Source: Candolleomyces eurysporus (Eukaryota > Basidiomycota > Agaricomycetes > Agaricales > Psathyrellaceae). From it: 24,495 nt of DNA. The notes beneath the pieces are model-generated. The model saw nothing but the letters and a program-made list of their open reading frames with translations. It was not told where the DNA came from and made no database searches. A program made the position numbers and the translations under genes. Of this stretch, positions 10,707 to 19,669 are shown in pieces. Each line of letters opens with the position of its first letter. The stretch's first letter is position 1. The DNA lies in NCBI GenBank assembly GCA_027579435.1, contig JANBPK010001325.1:1-24495 (forward strand), written 5' to 3'.

Positions 10707-11630
10707 CTAAAGCAAAAACATGGTGTTGACAGAGAACGCAAAGAACGCGACATAAAATGCCCAAAGTAGGCTGTCACCCATTGCGGCAGTAATAGCCGCT
10801 GCATCACTGGTATTCAGCACAGTGGTGGGAGGAGAAGAACCTACTGGAGCACCAGGGGTTGTGGTACTCTGGGTTGTAGTTGCCACCGGATCTTCCACAA
10901 GGTTGTTGAGCGAAGGCGCTCCTGTGGTTGAGCTGGTAATGCTGGAAGTCGCTTGTGACGTAGTCGATGTGGTTGTGCGAGTGAGTGAAGACGTTGTAGA
11001 CGTGGTAGGCAGAGATGTGCTTGAAGTGGTCGAAGTCACGGTCGTGCTGGTGGTGGTTGGCCTGCTGGTAGTAACTGAGGTTGTCCTTGAAGCACTAGAA
11101 CTAGCCCCTGGCTCCATTCCCGGAAGGAATACAGGCTTCACAGGTAGTCCCAAATTAGCGCAGACCATGACCATTTCTGATATTTCGAAATTCAATTCAG
11201 TCACCGAGAAGAAAAAGAATATTTAACGTACGATTCATCTGGTCTTGTGTGGGCCTATAGTTCGTGTTCCCTTCAGCTGCAGCTGCACACAAAAAACACG
11301 CAGCAAGACCTTCTTGGAAACCGTTGGTACAGCAGGAAGATATCGGACATCCCTAGGTCAAGTATACTCAATTCTGAGGTACTCATATGAATGAAACGAG
11401 ATAGAGTGTACCTGCACAAGAATCGCGTTGATTGGGTCACACCTCGACTTGCACTGAGGTGGAACGGGAGGAGGAGGCGGTAACTGGGACCCCTGCCGTT
11501 TTTGAAGAAGACCTTCAAGAGTTTGTGGGTGTCCAGGGTGTCGCTTGAAAGCAGGCTCGGCGGAAAGCGCCAGAGCTTGCTCGGTGAGTCCAAGACCAAG
11601 TATGAAGAGTAACAAGGCACGGGCAAGCAT
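10707..11630 (-). CDS. secreted CFEM-like eight-cysteine protein, predicted GPI-anchored (copy C)
   Basis: Exons in transcript order: 11630-11412, 11352-11232, 11176-10707; introns of 59 and 55 nt, phases 0 and 1; 269 aa. The signal peptide spans about residues 1-21 (ending QALA). The pro-region ends in LLQKRQ, a canonical Kex2-type KR site. A proline run follows, then C60-x3-C64 (CKSRCDPIN), CPISSCC, CFLC and a final Cys in VCANLGLPVKPVFLPG. The tail is about 70 residues of almost pure Ser/Thr (TTS/TST repeats), expected to be heavily O-mannosylated. A C-terminal hydrophobic segment (LLWAFYVAFFAFSVNTMFLL) fits a GPI signal. It is closest to copy B in the post-cysteine motif. Function is unknown. 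Confidence 0.82.
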
Positions 11631-12057
11631 TATTAAATAGTCTACCTGCGGACCGATGTTCAGTGATCAGCAAATTCGGAGGATAGAGAATCGAAGAGGC
11701 GCACTTGATCTAGGCTTGCGCCAGAAAGAAATAAGGAGTGGACGATGCGCGAAGCAGCAAATTCAAAGGAAAGACAAGGGGTCGGACGATGCGTCGACGG
11801 TCACAGTCTGCAAGTATTGGTGAAGAGAAAGAAAGATGAAAATCATGACGAATGCTCAAATGTGGGATGGTTGATCCACACGGAGGGGCGCGGAGATGGC
11901 GGAGAGGGGCGCTCGGGATTATCGTTTGAGATCAGCGCCCGGTACATCTTAATGTTGAAGGTGGCGTTGACAAGGAGACAGACTCAGGAATCAGAATTGT
12001 GTTGCTCAGCTTGTTGAGTGGTCATCAACTCCCCTAGGGAGACAGCTCAGGGTATAT
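11631..12057. other. upstream region of copy C
   Basis: No gene was found. It carries the block at 11737-11790 that matches the copy B upstream region; the remainder up to the copy D stop codon shows nothing recognisable. Confidence 0.4.
11737..11790 (-). promoter_or_regulatory. conserved upstream block of copy C (paired with copy B)
   Basis: On the plus strand this reads AGTGGACGATGCGCGAAGCA, then AAATTCAAAGGAAAGACAAG, then GGTCGGACGAT. It lies about 107-160 nt before the copy C start. Similarity to 10251-10312 is collinear over roughly 55 bases. Confidence 0.45.
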
Positions 12058-12910
12058 TTATCTCCATACATTGAATGCCAAGACGATCATGGTCGCCCAT
12101 TGAAGGTGAACCAAGCCTCTAGAGCCCAAGGCTCCGGATTGATTGCTCCCCGCAAATGCATCGTCAACGATATCAGGACCTGCTGTTGGCGAAGCACCCC
12201 CAACTAGCTCTGGGGAGTCTTCCGAAGGCATGGGATAGACCACAAATGAGAGCGGCACATCGGTCGCTGTTCCAGTCGGATTGTTAGTGCTGGCCGTAGG
12301 CACAGACTCGGAGAGCGTAGGCTGAGATGTTGAGGTAGAAGTGGGCGTGGGCGCTTGACCTGTGCCAGTTGCTTGAGGTGTCGTTGACGGTTGCGAAGTG
12401 GTCAGAGGGGGTAGCGTAGCCGGTGGCCTCCCTCCTTGTCCAGGGAAGTAAAGCTCTTCCATAGTATAGTTTCTTGCGTTGCATTGTGTGACAATATCTG
12501 TTAAATGGGTAAGAAGGTGCGTTCCAACGAACTAGAGGCCACTTACTGTGGATGGTAGCTTGCCCCTGACTATAGTCTGTGTGCCGAACCGCGTTGCTGA
12601 AGCAGCTGAAACAGTCCATGTAGCTTTGTTGAAACTCCATGTTGCAACATACACTAATCTTGCAGCCCTGAGGTTTTTCGTTGCATTAGTTGGAGAATGG
12701 GTGAGGTCTCATTGTGAAACGCACCGTGCCGATACGGGCATTCACAGGATCACAAATTGGCTCACATCCAGGTGGAACTTGAGGCAGGGCCTGCCTTGGA
12801 AGTATGGCGTGCCCGAGGTGCACANGATGATAGTTTGATTCGCCTGAGTGTGCTGCATTCGCGAAGTCTGAAAGCCGCAGTATCAATGCGAAGATGAACA
12901 GCGAAAACAT
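12058..12910 (-). CDS. secreted CFEM-like eight-cysteine protein (copy D)
   Basis: Exons in transcript order: 12910-12725, 12667-12547, 12497-12058; introns of 57 and 49 nt, phases 0 and 1; 248 aa. The ATG at 12910 opens a signal peptide (about residues 1-19, ending ANA); an upstream in-frame TTG at 12961 is ignored. One codon contains an N (base 12825). The pro-region ends in LPRQ. The module starts at C49-x3-C53 (CEPICDPVN), followed by CKISVCC, CFSC and the final Cys before NARNYTMEELYFPGQ, the most diverged version of the post-cysteine motif. The tail is Thr/Ser/Pro-rich. The C-terminal segment LQWATMIVLAFNVWR is hydrophobic but short and ends in Arg, so GPI anchoring is less certain than for copies A-C. 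Confidence 0.78.
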
Positions 12911-13413
12911 TCGATGTTTTCTGTAGAGTTCAACAAAGTTATCTGCTTCTTCACCAACCAAAGGGCAAAATGTAAGGACCGTGTAGAAAAAGAATGGTGG
13001 GAGTCGCGTGGGAGGCTCGATCGCACGCCAACGAGCGTACTAGTTGGTCAGAGAAAGCACACAACAAGTGTTGGCAGGCGATCATTGCTATGATCGAATG
13101 AGATCACACGGATCATGTCGCTTTTTGATCCTTAACACGCAGCCGCTCAGTATTGCGTGTTCTCCTGGGCATTGAGGAAGGCGTTTAGCTTTGGATATGA
13201 AATACNTTTTTTCTATCATTAACCTATAAGTATAAGCAATAGATCGGGGGTCGGGCGCCATCCGACTCTGGACAATCGAGGGATTCAGATTCGGCTAGCA
13301 GATCCTCATGCATTTCGATTGAACATGTGGTTACGTTATATCTACTGCTAGAGGATTCTCGGAGGCTGGAGATCAAGAAACGTCAGCTAATTGGTAAGTC
13401 CTTGAGGTATGGC
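12911..13413. other. boundary between the secreted-protein array and the NACHT array
   Basis: No gene was found. The stretch contains an unresolved base at 13206. Homology to the NACHT repeat unit begins at about 13238 (AATAGATCGGG). Bases 12960-13230 show no similarity to the other intergenic regions that I can see, so the edge of the NACHT duplication is close to 13238. Confidence 0.45.
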
Positions 13414-16259
13414 TCAACTTGCTTCTCGGAATTCCTCCTCCATAATGGACCTAGATATCTGCTCCCACTTGTCGTGTAAAGCCTGGATCCTTCGATAAAT
13501 TTCTTGGTCACGATTCTGGAGCAGTTATGGCAAAGTTGTCAGTTCACACAGGGCCTGAGATGAGAGATCATTCGAGACTTACTTCGTGCTCCAGAAGAGC
13601 ATGTGACAAAAACGCCAGCCAGCCATATAGTACCGGCGCGGAGATGTTAACGGGGAAACCCTGAGGGGTGGCTAACCGGCATCTTTCAGAGTAATCCGAG
13701 ACACACTTGTCCACCTTTTCCCATCTTTTCATTTTCTCGAGGTTGCCACCCATGGAGAGAAGACGCGGAATGCAGCCGAATCCAGGTCTTCCGAAGGGCG
13801 CCAAAAGGAGGAGACATACGAAAGTACCGACCGACGGGAATTCTAGAACCCAGAAACTTGAGTCGGTAAAAATGCAACCTCGAAATGTTCTGGCAATTGG
13901 TGTAAATATGTACGTACCGTCATCCTTGTCCAGAGCTTTGATGCAGGACGCAGTCACAAACTCAACAGTACGGGAGTCTGAAACGAAGAGGTTCTTCGAA
14001 CGACTCGCACTATCAAGAAAATCTATGAAAGACTTGTGGTAGAAGTGCAGAACTTCGGAAAATGATGGGTGGCCCTGCACGCCATACGTCACTGTTGAGA
14101 CAAGAGAGTGTAGATCAGATATGAGCCACCGATGGGCATTGACTTCCAAATGAAAAAGCTCTGCCAAACTGCTCGAAATGTGATAAGCATACGGAGCGGT
14201 CCAACGGCCATCCTCCACCCGCTGGTATGTCCTGAGCAATAAAAGGAAATCACGTTCTGGGTGTGCTAGCTCATATGCTTCTTTAGCAGAAGATAAGATG
14301 TTGGTATAAAGAAGGTCCAACGCAGCGAAGGGTTGCATTGGGTCTTCGGGTGTCCAGGTCACAACAGCGCGCAATCTGTCCACAGGTGAACTTCGCCGCT
14401 CCGATACGAACTTGATCACCGTCGCAGCGTAGATGAACTGCCCCGACGCATTAAACACCAAGGTTTCGATGTCTTCCTCCGACGGCCATGAGGGGGATTG
14501 TGCTCGGGGATCACCACTTCGTCGGCCGATATCATAGAGCTTTCTCCACAGCGCGCGACGGATGTCACCACTGGCGTCGTACTGGTCGCTGAGTTGGATA
14601 TGGTATGCTTTTAGGTAGAGATATCCGGTGACTTCCAGAGCGCTGCGTATTGCCCATTCTGGTCTGCTGGCGATGAAAATGCGGAAGGGAAGATTATCAT
14701 TTTGGAGAAGACATTCGTCGATAGTCGCCAATAACTCAGCCTGACGCTGTTCTTCGCTGCACTCGTCCAATCCATCGATGAGGATGGCGTAAGGGAGGGC
14801 TGTGAGCTCGGGTTTTGAGATAGTTTTGGAAAGGGCCTGGAAAGGACTAATGATGAGCCTGTGCATTTGCGTCTTCAAAGATTTCTTGAAGATCAATGGA
14901 TCCTTGGTCACGGCTGCGGAAATAGCCTCTCGGAGAGTAGGGTTATTCGACCCTAGCTGGTACGCAATCGTTGGAATCACAGCAGAAATTGTGTTTCGAG
15001 TAGGGTCGCTGGACGAGAAGAAGAATGTCGAGGCCAGGATGTCTTTCCCTGAGCACTCCTCTGCGACCGTCTGCTGCAATGCCGATTTTCCTGAGCCAGC
15101 AGCCCCTGTCATACACAGTAAACGCTGAGGTGACTCCCGGTCTTGAATCCAACCCATCAGCTCCCCAATCACCTCCACACGGGTGTCTTCGTCGCATTTG
15201 GGTGGATCGAAACGACATTCGGAGTCGTGCAGTGCATTTGGGGCCGTATTCTGCAGCAGTCGTTCCCATCCTGGAGGAAAATAAGAGTAATATGAATTGA
15301 ATTGGGAACAAAATAGGAGTGATAGATTGGCAATTCACCAGGGTCATTTGAGTTGGATTCATGCTGATGAGCGTTGATTTGCAGACCTTTGACGACAAAA
15401 TTGCTGGCATTGGTGAAAAAGCTTGACGGCGCTCCGACTCTCAACATGGTGGTGGCTTGTGTCGACTCCAAGCCGGTTGTCACCGCCCTAGAGGTTAAAT
15501 GCTCGAGTTGCTGCTGTTCACTGCTCGAAAGAGTCGCAGTGTTCGAAGAGACGCCTATTGAAGACGCAACCGGCTGAGGTCTTATTGGAACTGGTTGGAT
15601 GCGCCCTGCGTCGGTCCCCCGATCCAAGGCATCGATCATAGGTTGTGTTGGCACCTCGGGCCAATCTTCAGGCTGCTGCCCAACAGCTCGGTCAACATTC
15701 TGCTTCTTCGACCAAGGCCAGCGCAAAGATGTTTTCGAGGATGTGGCCTTCGCCTTGAAGGTCATCCTGGACAGGTTCATGGCGGTTGAAAGAAAGCTGG
15801 TGAATTCCCATGCCTCGCCCACATTGATTCCGACATCCCGGCTATCTAGGCGCCTAAACAGTGTCATCCTCATCGTCTCTAATTTACCGGGTCGCGGACG
15901 GGTCAAACGCCGACGACACTGTTGACACGAAATCGGTGTCTTCCTGAATCTTCCATTAGCATCCGAATGCGCAACAAGGTCCAACAGAATATTGTCCAGA
16001 ATTTCTGAGCAGAGAATATGAGATAGAAATATAGCTAATAGAAGAAACGAATAGTAAGAGTGAACACTTAATCGTAGTCGAAAACACCGTCCTAGCCCTG
16101 CAGTTCCTCGAAGACTATCAATTAGATCCTTTGGAAAGCACAACTCTCCGTACCCCGTATTTTGAAGGGATGGGTTGCCAGGGTTAAAATATCATCCAAA
16201 ACTACTGGGAAGACTTTTTCTCTCGTCAGACACACCTTCATTAGCCCATAAACACAAGG
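13238..16259 (-). repeat. tandem NACHT unit 1 (about 3.02 kb)
   Basis: The unit is defined by the recurring junction word AATAGATCGGGG at 13238 and 16260. It holds NACHT gene N1 plus conserved upstream and downstream flanks. It is the most diverged unit. Confidence 0.8.
13414..15765 (-). CDS. NACHT-domain NTPase, NLR-like (N1)
   Basis: Exons in transcript order: 15765-15339, 15270-13918, 13842-13583, 13515-13414; 713 aa. The start ATG (context AGGATGACC) is chosen because it is shared by copies N1-N3 while the sequence upstream is not frame-conserved; an ATG five codons earlier is possible. Residues 1-140 carry RWPWSKK and INAHQHESNSND, with no effector domain I recognise. Then come FDPPKC (163-168), Walker A GAAGSGKS (198-205), Walker B ILIDGLDEC (305-313), IFIASRPEWAIRSAL, FNASGQFIYAATVIKFV and FYHKSFIDFLDSASRS. 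The 75-nt second intron is frame-neutral and so easily missed. A last exon encodes a 33-residue tail (YRRIQALHDKWEQISRS), possibly helical. No WD40, ANK or TPR repeats are visible. NACHT proteins act as signal-transduction ATPases in fungal non-self recognition and cell death; the role here is inferred. Confidence 0.85.
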
Positions 16260-16430
16260 AATAGATCGGGGATCGGGCACCTCATCCGACTTTGGTCAGA
16301 CAAGGAATTCTGACGCCTAGCAGACGGTCATGCATTTCGATCGAAGATGTGGTTACGTTGTGTCTAAGCCAAGGGACGTCGGCTGGTCTAGCAAACTCGA
16401 CGAAGGTACGGGGCTACTCGAATCTTCTCT
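15766..16430. other. N1 leader and N1/N2 intergenic region
   Basis: From 15766 to about 16140 the sequence is conserved between units and contains a reading frame (LAIFLSHILCSEILDNI) that is also kept in unit 3 but shifted in unit 2. It is probably 5' UTR with an intron ending at a CTCAG, or an unproven extra exon. From 16260 onward the sequence is the 3' flank of N2. Confidence 0.4.
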
Positions 16431-18720
16431 TTAATTCTTCCTCAAGGATCTCGATATCTGCTCCCACTTGTCGTATGAAGTCTGTATTCTTCGATAGGTT
16501 TCCTGGTCAAGGTTCTGGAGCAATTGTGACAAAAGCTGTTAGTCCATATAGCACTTGAGATGAGAGATCATTCACGACTTACTTCGTGCTCTAGGAGAGC
16601 ATGTGACAAGTACGCCAGCCAGCCAGCGAATACTGTTCGGAAGAGAGAGGAGAACAGCCTGGGGTTGGCTAACTGATACCGCTCAGACTCCTCCGAGACA
16701 CACTTTTCCACCTTTTCCCATCTCTTTGTTGCCTCGGGAAGACGATGGGAGATGGCCTCGAGAAGAGGTGAGCCGGACCCATCGTCTGCCAATGGCCCAA
16801 CAAGGAAGTAGCATATGAATACATTAACTGAATAAGACGCTAAAACACCTGGGTTACGTTAAGATTCAGGACGGCATGCTCCACATAGTATGAATCTGCA
16901 CATACCACTGCTGTCATCCCTGTCCAGAGCCCTAATGCAGGACTCAGTAACAAACTCGAAAACACGAGATTCCGGAACGAAGAGGCTGTTCGAACGGCTC
17001 GCACTTTCAAGAAAATCTATGAAAGATTTGTGGTAAAATTCGAGAAGCTTGACTGGCCATGGTGAGATAGCGTTTCCTCGGAAGTCCACCGTGGTAACGA
17101 GAGACCGCAGATCGGATATGAGCCACCGATGTGCGTTATCTTCCAAATCGAGAATCTGATTCACTGTGCTAGGAGCAAAACGCGTCACAGTGCAACGACC
17201 CCTCCCAAGCAGTTCGTATACCCTGAGCAATAAGAGGAAATCCTGCTCTGGGTGTGCTGCCTCGTATGCTTCCTTGGCAGCAGACACGATGTTGGTGTAC
17301 AGGAGATCCAGTGCGGCGAACGGCTGCGCTCGGTCCTCGGGTGTCCAGGTAATGACCGCTCGTAATCTGTCCACAGGTGAGCTTCGTCGTTCCGATACGA
17401 ACTTGATCACCGTCGCTGCGTAGATGAACTGGCCCGACGCATTGACGACCAAAGTTTCGATGTCTTCCTCCGACGGCCACGAGGGGGATTGTGCTCGGGG
17501 ATCACCACTTCGTCGGCCTAACTCGCGGAGCCTCCTCGATAATGACCGTCGAATGTCGCCGCTTGCGTCGTACTGATCGCTGAGTTGGATGTGATATGTT
17601 TTGTGGTGGAGATATCCGGTGACTTCCAGAGCACTACGAATCGCCCATTCCGGTCTGCTGGCAATGAAAATGCGGAAAGGAAGTGCGCCGTTTTGAAGAA
17701 AACAATCGTCAATAGTTTCCAATAGCTCAACCTGGCGCTGTTCATTGGTACACTCGTCCAATCCATCGATGAAGATGGCGTAAGGGAGGGCTGCGAGCTC
17801 GGCCTCCGAGATAGCTCGGGACAGGTTTTCGAAAGGGCTAATGACGAGCGTCTTCATTTGCGTCTTTAACGATTTCTTGAAGATCAGCGGATCTTTGATC
17901 ACAGCTGCGGAAATAGCCTCTCGGAGGGTAGGGTTATTCGACCCTAGCTGGTACGCAATCGTTGGAATCACAGCAGAAACTGTGTTGCGAGTAGGGTCGG
18001 TGGACGAGAAAAAGAACGTTGAGGCCAAGATGCCCTTCCCTGAACACTCCTCTGCGACCGTCTGCTGCAATGCCGACTTTCCTGAGCCAGCAGCGCCTGT
18101 CATGCACAGTAAACGCTGAGGTGAATCCCGGTCTTGAATCCAACCCATGAGCTCTCCAGTCACCTCCACACGAGTGTCTTCGTCGCATTTTGGTGGATCG
18201 AAACGATATTCGGAGTCGTGCAGCGCATTTGGGGCCGTATTCTGCAGCAGTCGCTCCCATCCTGGAGATGAACAGATAGTATAGTATGAATCTCACTGGG
18301 AACAAAATTGGAGTCATCAATGTCTGGCAACTCACCAGGGTTGTTTGAGTTGGATTCATGCTGATGAGCGTTGATTTGCAGACTTTTGACGACAAGATTG
18401 CTTGCATTGGGGAAAAAGCTCGACGACGCTCCAGCGCTCGACACGGTGGCTTGTGCTATCTCCAAGCCGCTGGAGGTTGGATGCTCGAGTTGCCGCTCTT
18501 CACTGCTCCAAGGAGTCGCAGCATTCGAAGCAACGCCTATCGAAAGTGACTGACTGCACCCAGCGTCGGTCCCCCGATCCAAGGCGTCGATCATAGGTTG
18601 TGTCGGTACCTCAGGTCGATCTTCAGGCTGCTCTCCGGGAACTCGGTCAACATTCCGCTTCTTCAACCAAGGCCAGCGCAAAACCGATTTCGAGGATGTG
18701 GGCTTCGCCTTGGAGGTCAT
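16431..18720 (-). CDS. NACHT-domain NTPase, NLR-like (N2)
   Basis: Exons in transcript order: 18720-18336, 18261-16906, 16839-16583, 16514-16431; introns of 74, 66 and 68 nt; 693 aa. The architecture is as in N1. Exon 1 is 14 codons shorter, so Walker A falls at about 184-191. The second intron contains an in-frame TAA, so without splicing the protein would stop at ALDRDDSSGMCRF...; splicing at GTATGT..TTTTAG joins ALDRDDSS to ASYSVNVFICYFL. The fourth exon reads NLDQETYRRIQTSYDKWEQ and ends at a TAA where the N3 sequence has a serine codon, giving the shortest tail (27 residues). The core is nearly identical to N4. The segments 'YELLGRGRCTVTRFAPS' and 'VDFRGNAISPWPVKLLE' differ strongly from the other copies. 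Its upstream region carries a roughly 360-bp insertion. Confidence 0.84.
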
Positions 18721-19669
18721 CCTGGCCGCAAATACAGGTGGTGGCTGTAGAAAAGCTGGTGAATTCCCATCATCATCATGCTTCGCTCTCATTCCGAGAT
18801 CCACGGGTATGTGGGCGCCCATCCCAACACAGTGGCAAGGCAGCCGTGGAGCCACTAGTTCCATCCAAATTCCAGTTGATTTGGGACTGACAGTGGAACT
18901 GTGCTGGAGCCTGTGCCTGCATTGAAGTACCAGGTGACATGGAACTCTACATGGAAGTTCAATGGAATCAGTGGTGACACTTGACATGGAATCGGATAAG
19001 CAGGGTCCATTGCGACTAAACTGCATCAAAGCGATTCCATTCAGCCACTGAGCCTCCATCGTTTGTCCATGTCGATTTCCAGTACCAACGGAATTTATCA
19101 TGTAGCCACACGATCCATCGCGGCTCCATGGTTGGCCCCATTTTGACCAGTGATCTAGCTGGGACTGACAGCTCCATTGCGGTTTCGCCGCGGTGCCATC
19201 CTCTCCGAGTCTGTTTTGCAGGCCTGCTCACGGGTCAAACCCCGACGACGCCGTTGACCCTATCCGTATGTGCAACAAGGTCCAACACGATATTGTCCAG
19301 GATCTCTGAGCACAGAATATGAGAGAGTAAATATTTAATATGAGAAATGAGTGTCTATTACGAGTGAATGTTCCATCGTAGTTAAAAACTCCGCCATAGC
19401 CCTGTAGTTCCTTGAAGACCGTCAATGAGATAATAAACCAACAGGATCCTTTGGAAGCACAACCCCCGTATCCCGTCTTTTGAAGGGACGGGCTGCCAGG
19501 GTTAAAAATCCATCCTAGGCTACTGGGAAGACGTCTCTCATATCAGACATACCTTCATTAACCCATAAGCGCAAGGAATAGATCAGGGATCGGGCACCTC
19601 ATCCGACTTTGGTCAGACGAGATATTCTGACGCGTAGCAAACGGTCATGCATTTCGATTGAACATGTGG
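18721..19669. other. N2 leader with insertion, and N2/N3 intergenic region
   Basis: No gene was found. It includes the inserted block at about 18834-19192, the conserved leader from about 19193 to 19440, the unit junction at 19577, and the 3' flank of N3. Confidence 0.45.
18834..19192. mobile_element. insertion of about 360 bp, absent from the other NACHT units (possible non-autonomous element)
   Basis: The other units run directly from GGGCGCC...CAGTG to TCATCC...CTCTGTTTTG, whereas unit 2 has about 360 extra bases between these anchors. The block is rich in CATGGAA/TTCCATG words, contains the direct word GGGACTGACAG twice (about 18890 and 19162), and its ends are weakly inverted (GTGGAGCCACTAGTTCCA versus ATGGAGCTGTCAGTCCCA, 12 of 18 matching). 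There is no transposase frame. The ends are approximate, and a target-site duplication is not clear. It may be a MITE-like element or unrelated filler DNA. Confidence 0.45.

Larger units (their letters stand above)
16260..19576 (-). repeat. tandem NACHT unit 2 (about 3.32 kb)
   Basis: The unit is bounded by the junction word at 16260 and 19577. It is about 350 bp longer than unit 3, mostly because of an insertion around 18834-19192 upstream of the coding region. Confidence 0.8.

Noticed and set aside
7946..12910. Secreted cysteine-rich array as hydrophobins
   Set aside because: Hydrophobins have two CC pairs; these proteins have one CC and a different spacing, plus long Ser/Thr tails.
13081..13137. 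Palindromic-looking GATCATTGCTATGATC / GGATCATG words near the array boundary
   Set aside because: Short, imperfect and isolated; not enough to call an element end or regulatory site.
13568..15178. Single long open frame as the complete N1 protein
   Set aside because: It starts inside exon 2, reads through the 75-nt intron 13843-13917 and ends inside the last intron; comparison with N2-N4 supports four exons.
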